Shown here one piece after another: positions 35,075-42,118 of a stretch of DNA of 64,000 nt; position 1 is the stretch's first letter, and the number at the start of each line of letters is the position of its first letter. The notes below the pieces were generated by a model. It was not told the origin of the DNA, searched no databases, and saw nothing but the letters and a program-made list of their open reading frames with translations. The stretch is taken from the NCBI RefSeq assembly GCF_001558695.1, contig NZ_LNTU01000023.1:558001-622000 (forward strand), given 5' to 3'. Made by a program: the position numbers and the translations under genes. Source of the stretch: Paramesorhizobium deserti (GTDB lineage Bacteria > Pseudomonadota > Alphaproteobacteria > Rhizobiales > Rhizobiaceae).

Positions 35075-36016
35075 CTAATCGAAATTATAGGCTTCGGCGA
35101 TTTCCGTGCCGAGACGATTGTTCTTGACGATGAAATCGGACAGGAATTCGTGCAGACCCGTCTCGAAAATCCCGCTGATGTTCTTGTCTTTCAACGTTTC
35201 GTGGGTCATCTCCGCCGTTTCCTGGGCTGCGTGGCGCGCGCCGTAATCGGCGGCGAGATAGCCGAGATTATCGACGATATTGCGGTAGCAAAAATGCAGC
35301 GAGCGCGGCATGCGCCCGTTGAGAATGAGATAATCGGCGATGTGGGCCGGCTTGTAATCGCCGTCATAGACCCAGCGATAGGAGCGATGGGCGGAAACCG
35401 AGCGCAGGATCGATTCCCATTGATAATTGTCGAGTGTCGTCCCGACATAGGAGATGGCGGGCAGAAGCACGTAATATTTGACGTCGAGGATGCGGGCGGT
35501 GTTGTCGGCACGCTCGATGAAGGTGCCGATGCGGGCAAAATCGAAGATCTCATTCCTCAGCATCGTGCCGTGGAACGCACCGCGGATCAGCGCCGTCTCG
35601 CGCTTGATCTGGTCGAGAACCGGCGGCAGGTCGCTTTCCGGCACGGGGCGGCAGAGCGATTTCTTCAGCACCATCCAGGCTTCGTTGACGCTCTCCCAGG
35701 CTTCGCGGGTGAGCGCCGTGCGCACCATACGCGCATTGGAGCGCGCCGCCTCGATGCATGACATGACGCTGGAGGGGTTGTCCGTGTCACGCAGGAGGAA
35801 ATCGGAGACGGTGGCGGCGGTATAGGTCCGGTGCTTGGCCGCGAAGCCGGTTGCGGCACCGGCGCTGACGACGACGGAGGACCATTCCTCCGGGGCGTCA
35901 GAGGTCTTGGTCAGCGCCATTCGTAGTCCCGCATCGACGATGCGGGCCATGTTTTCGGCCCGCTCGATATAGCGGTGCATCCAGTAGAGGCCGTTTGCGG
36001 TGCGTCCGAGGAGCAT
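35075..36016 (-). CDS. Alpha-E domain protein
   Basis: All-helical protein of 313 residues of the alpha-E family (DUF403), beginning LLGRTANGLYWMHRYIERAE, with FLLRDTDNPSSVMSCIEAAR and WESILRSVSAHRSYRW. The family has no known catalysis and occurs with ATP-grasp ligase and transglutaminase genes, perhaps as a scaffold or substrate carrier. GAGG seven bases ahead of ATG 36016 lies between the start and the end of the inserted cassette at 36029, so its translation signal was spared. It is normally adjacent to the ATP-grasp gene; here the two are split by the cassette. Confidence 0.9.
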   Translation of the reverse strand: MLLGRTANGLYWMHRYIERAENMARIVDAGLRMALTKTSDAPEEWSSVVVSAGAATGFAAKHRTYTAATVSDFLLRDTDNPSSVMSCIEAARSNARMVRTALTREAWESVNEAWMVLKKSLCRPVPESDLPPVLDQIKRETALIRGAFHGTMLRNEIFDFARIGTFIERADNTARILDVKYYVLLPAISYVGTTLDNYQWESILRSVSAHRSYRWVYDGDYKPAHIADYLILNGRMPRSLHFCYRNIVDNLGYLAADYGARHAAQETAEMTHETLKDKNISGIFETGLHEFLSDFIVKNNRLGTEIAEAYNFD

Positions 36017-36028
36017 CAGAAGGCCTCA

Positions 36029-36061
36029 GGGGAGTAGGGAGTAGGGAATAGGGAGTAGGGG
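36029..36061. repeat. Left inverted terminal repeat of the four-helix-bundle cassette
   Basis: Reads GGGGAG, TAGGGAG, TAGGGAA, TAGGGAG, TAGGGG in tandem on the plus strand, i.e. a heptamer array. Its reverse complement recurs at 36465-36497 with two mismatches. Confidence 0.85.
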
Positions 36062-36076
36062 AGAAAAACAATCATA

Positions 36077-36475
36077 TCAGGCCCTTTGTTGCAGGCTACG
36101 GATCAATGCGCGCAGCATCCTTCCAAGGTCATCTGCTTGGACAAGCAATCGTGTGACGACGGTATCAACCATCAAGCCCACTCTTCCGCAGAGGATCAGA
36201 TGCGTTTCGACTTCTTTCAGTGACCCCTGGGCTATTCGAAGGAATTGAAGGTATGAGCCTCTATGTTCTCGTCCGTAGCCCTCTGCGATATTGGCGGCGA
36301 TAGACGGTGAAGACCTTCGCAGTTGCGAGGTCATCCCATACGTCTCACTGGTCGGAAAGGTCTTTGTCGCGGAGTAGCAATCTACGGCAAGCTCGATGGC
36401 CGCCTTCCAAACGTGCAAATCCTTATACGAGTTTACTGTCGACCGGACAGCTTCTTTCTCAATCCCCCTACTCAC
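36077..36475 (-). CDS. Four-helix-bundle protein (S23 / 23S rRNA intervening-sequence type)
   Basis: The 132-residue product matches the four-helix-bundle family found in 23S rRNA intervening sequences and related to the Avd accessory of diversity-generating retroelements: YKDLHVWKAAIELAVDCY, FPTSETYGMTSQLRRSSPSI, AANIAEGYGREHRGSYLQFL and IAQGSLKEVETHLILC. It has no catalytic motif; family members form pentamers that bind nucleic acid. The GTG start at 36475 lies inside the right inverted repeat, with GGGAG and AGGGA of that repeat upstream as ribosome-binding site; no ATG exists before the conserved region. Base composition is visibly lower in GC than the neighbours. The gene is on the strand of the operon it interrupts. 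Confidence 0.88.
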   Translation of the reverse strand: MSRGIEKEAVRSTVNSYKDLHVWKAAIELAVDCYSATKTFPTSETYGMTSQLRRSSPSIAANIAEGYGREHRGSYLQFLRIAQGSLKEVETHLILCGRVGLMVDTVVTRLLVQADDLGRMLRALIRSLQQRA

Positions 36476-36497
36476 TATTCCCTACTCCCTATTCCCC
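36465..36497. repeat. Right inverted terminal repeat of the four-helix-bundle cassette
   Basis: On the minus strand it reads GGGGAA, TAGGGAG, TAGGGAA, TAGTGAG, TAGGGG. It differs from the left repeat at two positions (G to A, G to T). The G-to-T change creates the GTG used as start codon by the internal gene. Confidence 0.85.
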
Positions 36498-36499
36498 TC

Positions 36500-37912
36500 T
36501 TAATCATCCAACACCCACGTATCCTTCGTCCCCCCGCCCTGACTGGAATTCACCACCAGCGAGCCTTCTTTGAGGGCGACGCGGGTCAGCCCGCCGGGCG
36601 TGATGCGGATGCGGTCGGAGACGAGGACGAAGGGGCGGAGATCGACATGGCGTGGCGCGAGCCCCTTTTCGGTGAGGATGGGTGTGGTCGAGAGCGCCAG
36701 CGTTGGCTGGGCGATGTAGTTGTTCGGCCGGCTTTTGAGCTTTTCAGAGAAGGCCTCGCGCTCCTTCTTGGACGCGGCGGGGCCGACGAGCATGCCATAG
36801 CCGCCCGAGCCGTGAACCTCCTTCACCACGAGTTCCTCCAGGTGCTCGAGAACATAGGCGAGGCTGTCCTTCTCCGAGCAACGCCAGGTGGGCACGTTTT
36901 CGAGGATCGCCTTGCGGCCGGTATAGAATTCGACGATCTCCGGCATATAGGAATAGATCGCCTTGTCGTCGGCAATGCCGGTGCCGGGCGCATTGGCGAT
37001 GGTGATATTGCCGGCGCGGTAGACATCCATGATGCCGGCGACGCCGAGGGTGGAGTCCGGGCGGAAGGTGAGGGGATCGAGATAGGCGTCGTCGACCCGG
37101 CGGTAGAGCACGTCGATCGGACGGAAGCCTTCCGTCGTGCGCATGGCGACCCTGCCGTCGACGACGCGCAGATCGCTTCCCTCGACCAGTTCCACGCCCA
37201 TCTGGTCGGCAAGAAAGGCGTGTTCGAAATAGGCGGAATTGTAGATGCCGGGGGTCAGCACCGCTATCGTCGGCGCGCCCCGGGCAGCAGCCGGCGCGAC
37301 GGCGGAAAGGGACTGGCGCAGCAATTGCGGATAGGTCTCGACCGGGCAGACCTTCACATGCTGGAACAGCTCGGGGAAGAGCTGCATCATGGTTTCCCGG
37401 TTCTCCAGCATATAGGAGACACCCGATGGCGTGCGGGCGTTGTCCTCCAGCACGTAGAACTGGTTTTCCGCCGTGCGCACGATGTCGACGCCGATGATAT
37501 GGGTATAGACATTGCCGGGCGGGCGGAAACCGATCATCTCCGGTACGAAGGCCTCGTTATGGGCGATCAGCTCTTTCGGGATACGCCCGGCGCGCACGAT
37601 CTCCTGGCGGTGATAAATGTCGTCGAGAAAGGCGTTGAGCGCCATGACGCGCTGTTCGATGCCCTGCGACAGGCGCCGCCACTCCCGGCCGGAGATGATG
37701 CGCGGGATGATGTCGAACGGGATCAGGCGTTCGGCGGCCTGATCATCGCCATAGACGGCGAAGGTGATGCCGGTCTTGCGGAAGACATGTTCGGCATCGA
37801 CCGTCTTCTGCGTCAGTTTGTCAGGATTTTGCGTTTCGAGCCATTTTTTCAGAATTTTGTAGGGCGGCCGGACGCCGTCACCTTCAGCAAGCATTTCATC
37901 GAATGGCTTCAC
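36500..37912 (-). CDS. Circularly permuted ATP-grasp type 2 protein
   Basis: ATP-dependent carboxylate-amine ligase of the permuted ATP-grasp family, 470 residues, which presumably makes a peptide or amide bond in an unknown metabolite or tag. It has VYTHIIGVDIVRTAENQFYV, LEDNARTPSGVSYMLENRE, ILTPGIYNSAYFEHAFLA-like sequence, and KEVHGSGGYGMLVGP for nucleotide binding. GTG 37912 has AGGGG six bases upstream. It is the first gene of the Anbu operon. The four-helix-bundle cassette follows its TAA stop after two bases, separating it from the alpha-E gene. Confidence 0.9.
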   Translation of the reverse strand: MKPFDEMLAEGDGVRPPYKILKKWLETQNPDKLTQKTVDAEHVFRKTGITFAVYGDDQAAERLIPFDIIPRIISGREWRRLSQGIEQRVMALNAFLDDIYHRQEIVRAGRIPKELIAHNEAFVPEMIGFRPPGNVYTHIIGVDIVRTAENQFYVLEDNARTPSGVSYMLENRETMMQLFPELFQHVKVCPVETYPQLLRQSLSAVAPAAARGAPTIAVLTPGIYNSAYFEHAFLADQMGVELVEGSDLRVVDGRVAMRTTEGFRPIDVLYRRVDDAYLDPLTFRPDSTLGVAGIMDVYRAGNITIANAPGTGIADDKAIYSYMPEIVEFYTGRKAILENVPTWRCSEKDSLAYVLEHLEELVVKEVHGSGGYGMLVGPAASKKEREAFSEKLKSRPNNYIAQPTLALSTTPILTEKGLAPRHVDLRPFVLVSDRIRITPGGLTRVALKEGSLVVNSSQGGGTKDTWVLDD

Positions 37913-38214
37913 TCATGTCCCCTTTTTTTATTTTGTTGATGTCATTCAAGCGCGTTCGGCGGAAAAAGCAAGCGCGATCGACCATTTAGAGCGATCTGGG
38001 TGATAATCGCCTAAAATTGAAGCATTTTGGCGCGGCGAGGTGAATATTCCGGCAGGGCGATGGCCAAATTTGCGCCATCAAAATGTGCCTTGTTATCGAC
38101 AGTCGCCCATCGCATCACCGGCCGCGCACTTCACTCTCATATCCGCGCTTCACGACCGGTGATCGCATTGCCCATAGGGCCATCGATGAAGCCTAATTTT
38201 CCGGGAGGGAAGAC
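37913..38214. other. 302-base divergent intergenic region
   Basis: Lies between the divergent ATP-grasp gene and the small gene at 38215, so both promoters should be here. I see no repeat family member, RNA gene or further open frame with a ribosome-binding site. Confidence 0.6.
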
Positions 38215-38493
38215 ATGCATGTCGACCAAGAACTAGCTCCAGCGGCAGTTCCGGGGAATCCATCGTGGAACCCGCCGTCATACGATCTGACGATTGCAAT
38301 CCGCACCTATCTGTTTTTCGGAATTCCCACGAGACGACAGCCGGTTTCGCTTGTCCGGGCCATGGGGTATATCCGCCGAAAATTCCCGGAATGCGCGCTT
38401 TGCGATGACGAGCTGGAAATCCTGATCGCAAGGCATGCGATCGCCGCCGGTTACATGGTTCACTTCGACGGCAAGCCTACCCGCACTGTCTGA
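38215..38493 (+). CDS. Hypothetical 92-residue protein
   Basis: Not recognised. A strong ribosome-binding site, GGGAGGGA, lies just ahead of ATG 38215. The product is soluble, with a C-terminal part (FPECALCDDELEILIARHA then AAGYMVHFDG) that looks like a small helical domain with a beta turn; the two Cys in CALC are too few for a metal site. Its TGA stop is followed without a base between by the reverse-complement stop of the next gene, giving TGATCA across the junction. Function unknown. Confidence 0.65.
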   Translation: MHVDQELAPAAVPGNPSWNPPSYDLTIAIRTYLFFGIPTRRQPVSLVRAMGYIRRKFPECALCDDELEILIARHAIAAGYMVHFDGKPTRTV

Positions 38494-38637
38494 TCAGGAC
38501 GGCGCGATCATCTGACCGTAGATTTCGAGAATTCCCCATATAATGAATGCCAGCAACAGGGAAACGACCAGAACGGCGAGGATGGAGGTGCCCCATCTTC
38601 CCTGCTTCGCCTTCTCGCTTTTGACTGTTTTCGTCAT
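38494..38637 (-). CDS. 47-residue single-span membrane protein
   Basis: Small protein MTKTVKSEKAKQGRWGTS followed by one hydrophobic helix (ILAVLVVSLLLAFIIWGIL, residues ~19-37) and a short tail EIYGQMIAPS. AGAGAGG lies five bases upstream of ATG 38637. The basic N-terminus predicts it inside the cytoplasm with the C-terminus outside. It converges on the hypothetical gene at 38215 with no intergenic base. It resembles the many short single-span proteins of bacteria in plan only; I do not recognise a family. Confidence 0.7.
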   Translation of the reverse strand: MTKTVKSEKAKQGRWGTSILAVLVVSLLLAFIIWGILEIYGQMIAPS

Positions 38638-38739
38638 GCGGACCTCTCTTTTCGAGAAAGAACGGGTCGCGACAGGAAGAGTTCCCGCGAAATCCCTGTG
38701 ATGTTCCGCTCATCTTGAGAAATGTGCGACAGGCAGCGC

Positions 38740-38768
38740 TTGACTGACCATGCCGTCCCACGTATATC
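38740..38768 (+). promoter_or_regulatory. Sigma-70-type promoter of tRNA-Val
   Basis: TTGACT at 38740-38745 and TATATC at 38763-38768 are separated by exactly 17 bases. Transcription would start near 38775, about 25 bases ahead of the mature tRNA. Confidence 0.7.
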
Positions 38769-38799
38769 CGCCGCACCTTCCAGCCACTTGGCTTCGGAC

Positions 38800-38874
38800 G
38801 GGCGCGTAGCTCAGCGGGAGAGCACTCCCTTCACACGGGAGGGGTCACAGGTTCAATCCCTGTCGCGCCCACCA
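38800..38874 (+). tRNA. tRNA-Val (anticodon CAC)
   Basis: Acceptor stem GGGCGCG pairs with CGCGCCC at 38864-38870, followed by A and an encoded CCA. The anticodon stem CTCCC/GGGAG encloses the loop TTCACAC, giving anticodon CAC, which reads the GUG valine codon. The T-arm contains GGTTCAATCCC. All arms fold without mismatch that I can see. Confidence 0.96.
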
Positions 38875-38879
38875 TTCAA

Positions 38880-39338
38880 TCATTTAATCATGGGAATGAC
38901 GCCCGTTTCCGGCTCAAAATGAAGGCCGGTGCCTAGCGGGCATTCAAAGACCCGTGGATCGGACAGCGGCTTATAGTTCTCCGGAGAGAGTCTGTGCGCC
39001 GTAATGATCGCTCTGTCGTCCGGCATGATCCGATACTGAATGAGTTCAAGAATGGGCAGACCATCAGCCATCACCGTAAGGTGCTGGTTGGCATAAGCGA
39101 TTTTGGGATTTGGCGCCGGCGTGATCATGAAGTTACGAATGAGCAGGCCGCCAATTGGTTTGGCCGCGCCGGTCGTTTTCCCGGCCTGCTGCTTGCATTG
39201 GTTTAGATCGACGATGGACATCGTCGGATGCCCGGCGAGCAACCGGTCCCGCAACTGCTCGAACTGACTGGCTGCCGGTGCCTGCGTCATCCCGGAGGTA
39301 AGAAACAGGGCTGCGAGGAATGGCTTGAAATAATGCAT
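38880..39338 (-). CDS. VirK-like secreted protein
   Basis: Exported protein of 152 residues: signal peptide MHYFKPFLAALFLTSGM... with cleavage near ...APAAS, then LRDRLLAGHPTMSIVDLNQC, IGGLLIRNFMITP, ILELIQYRIMPDD and VFECPLGTGLHFEPETG. This pattern (a VDL-x-x-C strand, an IRNF-like strand, a DG-x-P turn and a final F-x-C) resembles the VirK family first seen on Agrobacterium Ti plasmids; no vir genes are near. ATG 39338 gives the signal peptide. The gene ends six bases from tRNA-Val, converging on it. Confidence 0.6.
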   Translation of the reverse strand: MHYFKPFLAALFLTSGMTQAPAASQFEQLRDRLLAGHPTMSIVDLNQCKQQAGKTTGAAKPIGGLLIRNFMITPAPNPKIAYANQHLTVMADGLPILELIQYRIMPDDRAIITAHRLSPENYKPLSDPRVFECPLGTGLHFEPETGVIPMIK

Positions 39339-39448
39339 GATGAAAATCCGGTGCATGTTTCAAAAGAAGAGCAGTATCCATCGAGCCCGCAGGGATTGCC
39401 ATCCCGGAATCTCGCTTGCATCTTATGAGTAGCAGGATTGAGGGACGA

Positions 39449-41257
39449 TCAGCGTTCCCCGGCTATATCCTTCCTCACCTTGTCCAGTTCCTCCGCATAG
39501 CGGCGCAGCAGATAGCCTTCCGTCAGGAGGCCGCATACCTTCCGGCTCTTGTAATCGTCGACGACGGCGAGTTCCTCGCTCCCCGTCTTGGCGAACATTT
39601 CCGCCGCCACTTTCACGTTCATCGTCGGCAGCAGCATGACGTCGCCATATTTGATCAGTTCCGCTACCGGGCGCTCGTCGTTTGACGGATCGGGCCGCAA
39701 GGCATGAACCTCGGCCACGATCAGCATGCCGACATACTCCCTGTCTCCTTCAATCGCGATGATCCGCTGGACGGAACCCAGTGGGACTTCCTCGCGGAAC
39801 TGCGCCACCGTCATGTCGCAAGGTATGGTGCGGATATTTTCGCGCATCATGCGACCGACCGTGAGGTCGCGCATCCAGCTGATGTCGTGGGCGCTGCGGA
39901 TGGTCTCGCCGCGCAGGTGGAAGCGCCAGGTCGAGAAGGAATAGCCGAACGTCTCCTTGACCAGGATCGCCGACATGATCGAGGCGGCGAGGACGACGCC
40001 GGTGATGGTGAGGTCGCCGGTAGATTCCAGCGCAAGAAACGTCATCGTCAGTGGCCCGCCCACGACACCCACGGCAAGCGACGTCATGCCGATCACCGCC
40101 GCGACGACGGGATCGATGCCGGTTTCAGGCGAGACAATCATCATGATCTCGGCGAAAATCTTCCCGGCGAGCGCGCCCAGAAACAGCGAAGCGAAGAACA
40201 GGCCGCCGCGAAATCCCGATCCGATCGAAACCGCGGAGGCCAGAAGCTTCAGGAGGAAGAGTTCGACGATGACGTAGAGCCCGTAATTCATCGCCAGTTC
40301 GCGGTGGAGCGCGCCGTGACCGCTGGAGAGCACCTGCGGCGTCATGAGCGCCAGCAATCCGACCAGGCAGCCGCCGATCGCCGGTCGCAAAGTGCTGCTG
40401 ATCGCCAGCTTGGCAAAGAGCCGTTCGACCAGCGTCACCAGCTGCATGATGGCGATCGAAAGGCCTCCGGCGACCAGGCCCAGCAAGAGGAAGGGCAGAT
40501 ATTGTCCCACCAGCATCGGAGGCAGCTCCCCCAGCTCGATCGGGAAGGAGGTCACGCCAAAATATCCCGCCACCAGGGTTGCGGAAACCGCGGCCGCCAT
40601 CATCGGGGCGACATTGGCGATCGAATAGACCCCGATGATGAGTTCGAAGCCGTAGAATGCGCCGGTCAGCGGCGCGCCGAAGGCGGCGGCGATCGCGCCG
40701 CCCGCACCGCAGCCAACAAGCAGCCGGATGTCGCTGCGGCGCAAGCCGATAGTGCAGGCGATCTTCGAGGCGATGCCGGAACCGACCTGCGTATAGGCTG
40801 CCTCAAGCCCGACCGAGGCGCCGAAGCCGCTCGACAGGATCGTCTGGACGGCGACGACCAGCGTATCGGTCATCGACATGCGCCCGCCATAGAGTGCGTT
40901 GGCTTCGATCGGGTCGATGGGATGGCGCAGCTTCCTGCGCCTGACATAGAGTGTGGTAAGCCCGACCAGCGCTCCGCCAATGACGGGAACAAGCGCCATT
41001 TCGGGCCGGGACAAAGAAAACATCTCGGAGAGGCGAGCACCGGGCGGGATCGCATAGAGGAAGGCGTGCAACTGATTGACGATCCAGCCGATCAGGATGA
41101 CAGAGACGCCGGCCAACACTCCGACGATGCAGGCCAGAAGCACGATGACGATGCCGCGCGCACTGAGAATGCGGAGCAGGGCGAGGAGGCGAAGGCGGAG
41201 CTTGCCCGGGTTGATGATCTTATCAGCTTCGAGGAGCACGACCGGTCCAATTGCCAA
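39449..41257 (-). CDS. ClC-family chloride channel/transporter with C-terminal CBS domains
   Basis: Integral membrane protein of 602 residues with about a dozen hydrophobic helices followed by a cytosolic CBS pair (LTVGRMMRENIRTIPCDMTV... and ...ELIKYGDVMLLPTMNVKVA) that could bind nucleotides. The gating Glu lies in GASVGLEAAYTQVGSG, where textbook members have GREGP, and GSGFRGGLFFASLFLG replaces GIFAP; the GSGIP selectivity loop is not recognisable. Selectivity may therefore differ. The start is TTG 41257 with little ribosome-binding support; a later GTG is possible. It is divergent from clpP. Confidence 0.87.
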   Translation of the reverse strand: MAIGPVVLLEADKIINPGKLRLRLLALLRILSARGIVIVLLACIVGVLAGVSVILIGWIVNQLHAFLYAIPPGARLSEMFSLSRPEMALVPVIGGALVGLTTLYVRRRKLRHPIDPIEANALYGGRMSMTDTLVVAVQTILSSGFGASVGLEAAYTQVGSGIASKIACTIGLRRSDIRLLVGCGAGGAIAAAFGAPLTGAFYGFELIIGVYSIANVAPMMAAAVSATLVAGYFGVTSFPIELGELPPMLVGQYLPFLLLGLVAGGLSIAIMQLVTLVERLFAKLAISSTLRPAIGGCLVGLLALMTPQVLSSGHGALHRELAMNYGLYVIVELFLLKLLASAVSIGSGFRGGLFFASLFLGALAGKIFAEIMMIVSPETGIDPVVAAVIGMTSLAVGVVGGPLTMTFLALESTGDLTITGVVLAASIMSAILVKETFGYSFSTWRFHLRGETIRSAHDISWMRDLTVGRMMRENIRTIPCDMTVAQFREEVPLGSVQRIIAIEGDREYVGMLIVAEVHALRPDPSNDERPVAELIKYGDVMLLPTMNVKVAAEMFAKTGSEELAVVDDYKSRKVCGLLTEGYLLRRYAEELDKVRKDIAGER

Positions 41258-41359
41258 ATCCGATGTTATGCCAATCTAACGCGGTCATCGATAACGACAA
41301 CTTACCGAATGCGACATCGCGAGGGCCTCTCGACATCGTGCCTGTGGTGATTTCTCCAT

Positions 41360-41389
41360 CTTGCGAAACGTGGCTGCGTCACCTTATGT
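41360..41389 (+). promoter_or_regulatory. Candidate heat-shock (RpoH) promoter of clpP
   Basis: CTTGCG at 41360-41365, a 17-base spacer, then CTTATGT at 41383-41389. This resembles the alphaproteobacterial sigma-32 pattern CTTG...CTATNT. It would start transcription about 75 bases ahead of the clpP ATG. Confidence 0.45.
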
Positions 41390-41470
41390 ATGGAACAACC
41401 ACGAATCCGGCATGCGGGCACCGATGGCCCGCGATACCCGAAAATGCAATCTCCAGATTTAGAGGCCCCA

Positions 41471-42118
41471 ATGAGAGATCCGATCGAAACCACCATGAAC
41501 CTCGTGCCGATGGTCGTTGAGCAGACCAATCGTGGCGAGCGGGCCTATGACATCTTTTCGCGGCTCCTCAAGGAGCGCATCATCTTCATCACCGGGCCGA
41601 TCGAAGACGGCATGGCGTCGCTGGTTTGCGCGCAGCTCCTCTTCCTCGAAGCGGAAAATCCCAAAAAAGAAATTAACATGTATATCAATTCGCCCGGCGG
41701 CGTGGTGACCTCCGGCATGTCGATCTACGATACGATGCAGTTCATCCGCCCGCCGGTCTCCACGCTCTGCATGGGGCAGGCGGCTTCCATGGGCTCGCTG
41801 CTTCTGACGGCAGGCGCCACCGGCATGCGTTACGCATTGCCCAATGCGCGCATCATGCTGCACCAGCCGTCGGGCGGTTTCCAGGGCCAGGCCTCGGATA
41901 TCGAGCGTCACGCCCAGGACATCATCAAGCTGAAGCGCCGCTTGAATGAAATCTATGTGAAGCACACCGGCCGTGATTATGACACGATTGAGCGCACACT
42001 GGATCGCGACCACTTCATGACAGCACAGGAATCGAAGGATTTCGGCTTGATCGACGGTGTCATCGAATCGCGCGAGCTGATCGAAGGCGTGGTGAAAACC
42101 GAGGGCGGATCAAAGTAA
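41471..42118 (+). CDS. clpP: ATP-dependent Clp protease proteolytic subunit
   Basis: Serine protease subunit that forms a double heptamer with ClpX or ClpA and degrades regulatory and damaged proteins, including cell-cycle factors in alphaproteobacteria. The 215-residue product starts [20 protein letters not shown], typical of rhizobial ClpP1. It has the catalytic Ser in [11 protein letters not shown] near 106, His in [13 protein letters not shown] near 131, and the Asp in the following [11 protein letters not shown] region. ATG 41471 is at the conserved N-terminus; an open frame from 41390 adds unrelated residues. clpX follows on the same strand. Confidence 0.96.
   Translation: MRDPIETTMNLVPMVVEQTNRGERAYDIFSRLLKERIIFITGPIEDGMASLVCAQLLFLEAENPKKEINMYINSPGGVVTSGMSIYDTMQFIRPPVSTLCMGQAASMGSLLLTAGATGMRYALPNARIMLHQPSGGFQGQASDIERHAQDIIKLKRRLNEIYVKHTGRDYDTIERTLDRDHFMTAQESKDFGLIDGVIESRELIEGVVKTEGGSK

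Larger units (their letters stand above)
36029..36497 (-). mobile_element. Four-helix-bundle cassette with heptamer inverted terminal repeats
   Basis: A 469-bp unit bounded by 33-bp inverted repeats (36029-36061 and 36465-36497) that agree at 31 of 33 positions. Between them lies one gene, the four-helix-bundle protein at 36077-36475. It sits between alpha-E and ATP-grasp genes, 2 bases from the ATP-grasp TAA stop and 12 bases ahead of the alpha-E start. My count of 36121-36420 gives about 53% GC, against about 67% in a 60-base sample of the adjacent ATP-grasp gene. The repeats recur without the gene at 2554-2627 and 33353-33392. Mobility is inferred from this arrangement; I see no target-site duplication. 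Confidence 0.7.

Noticed and set aside
36017-36502. Target-site duplication flanking the cassette
   Set aside because: The bases just outside the two repeats (CCTCA on the left, TCTTAA on the right) do not form a convincing direct repeat.
36323-37939. A 538-codon frame opposite the ATP-grasp gene and crossing into the cassette
   Set aside because: Composition is that of a shadow frame and it crosses the right terminal repeat; ATP-grasp on the minus strand is well supported.
39704-41350. A 548-codon open frame opposite the ClC gene
   Set aside because: Product is extremely Asp/Arg/Gly-rich and unlike any folded protein; the opposite strand encodes a clear ClC channel.
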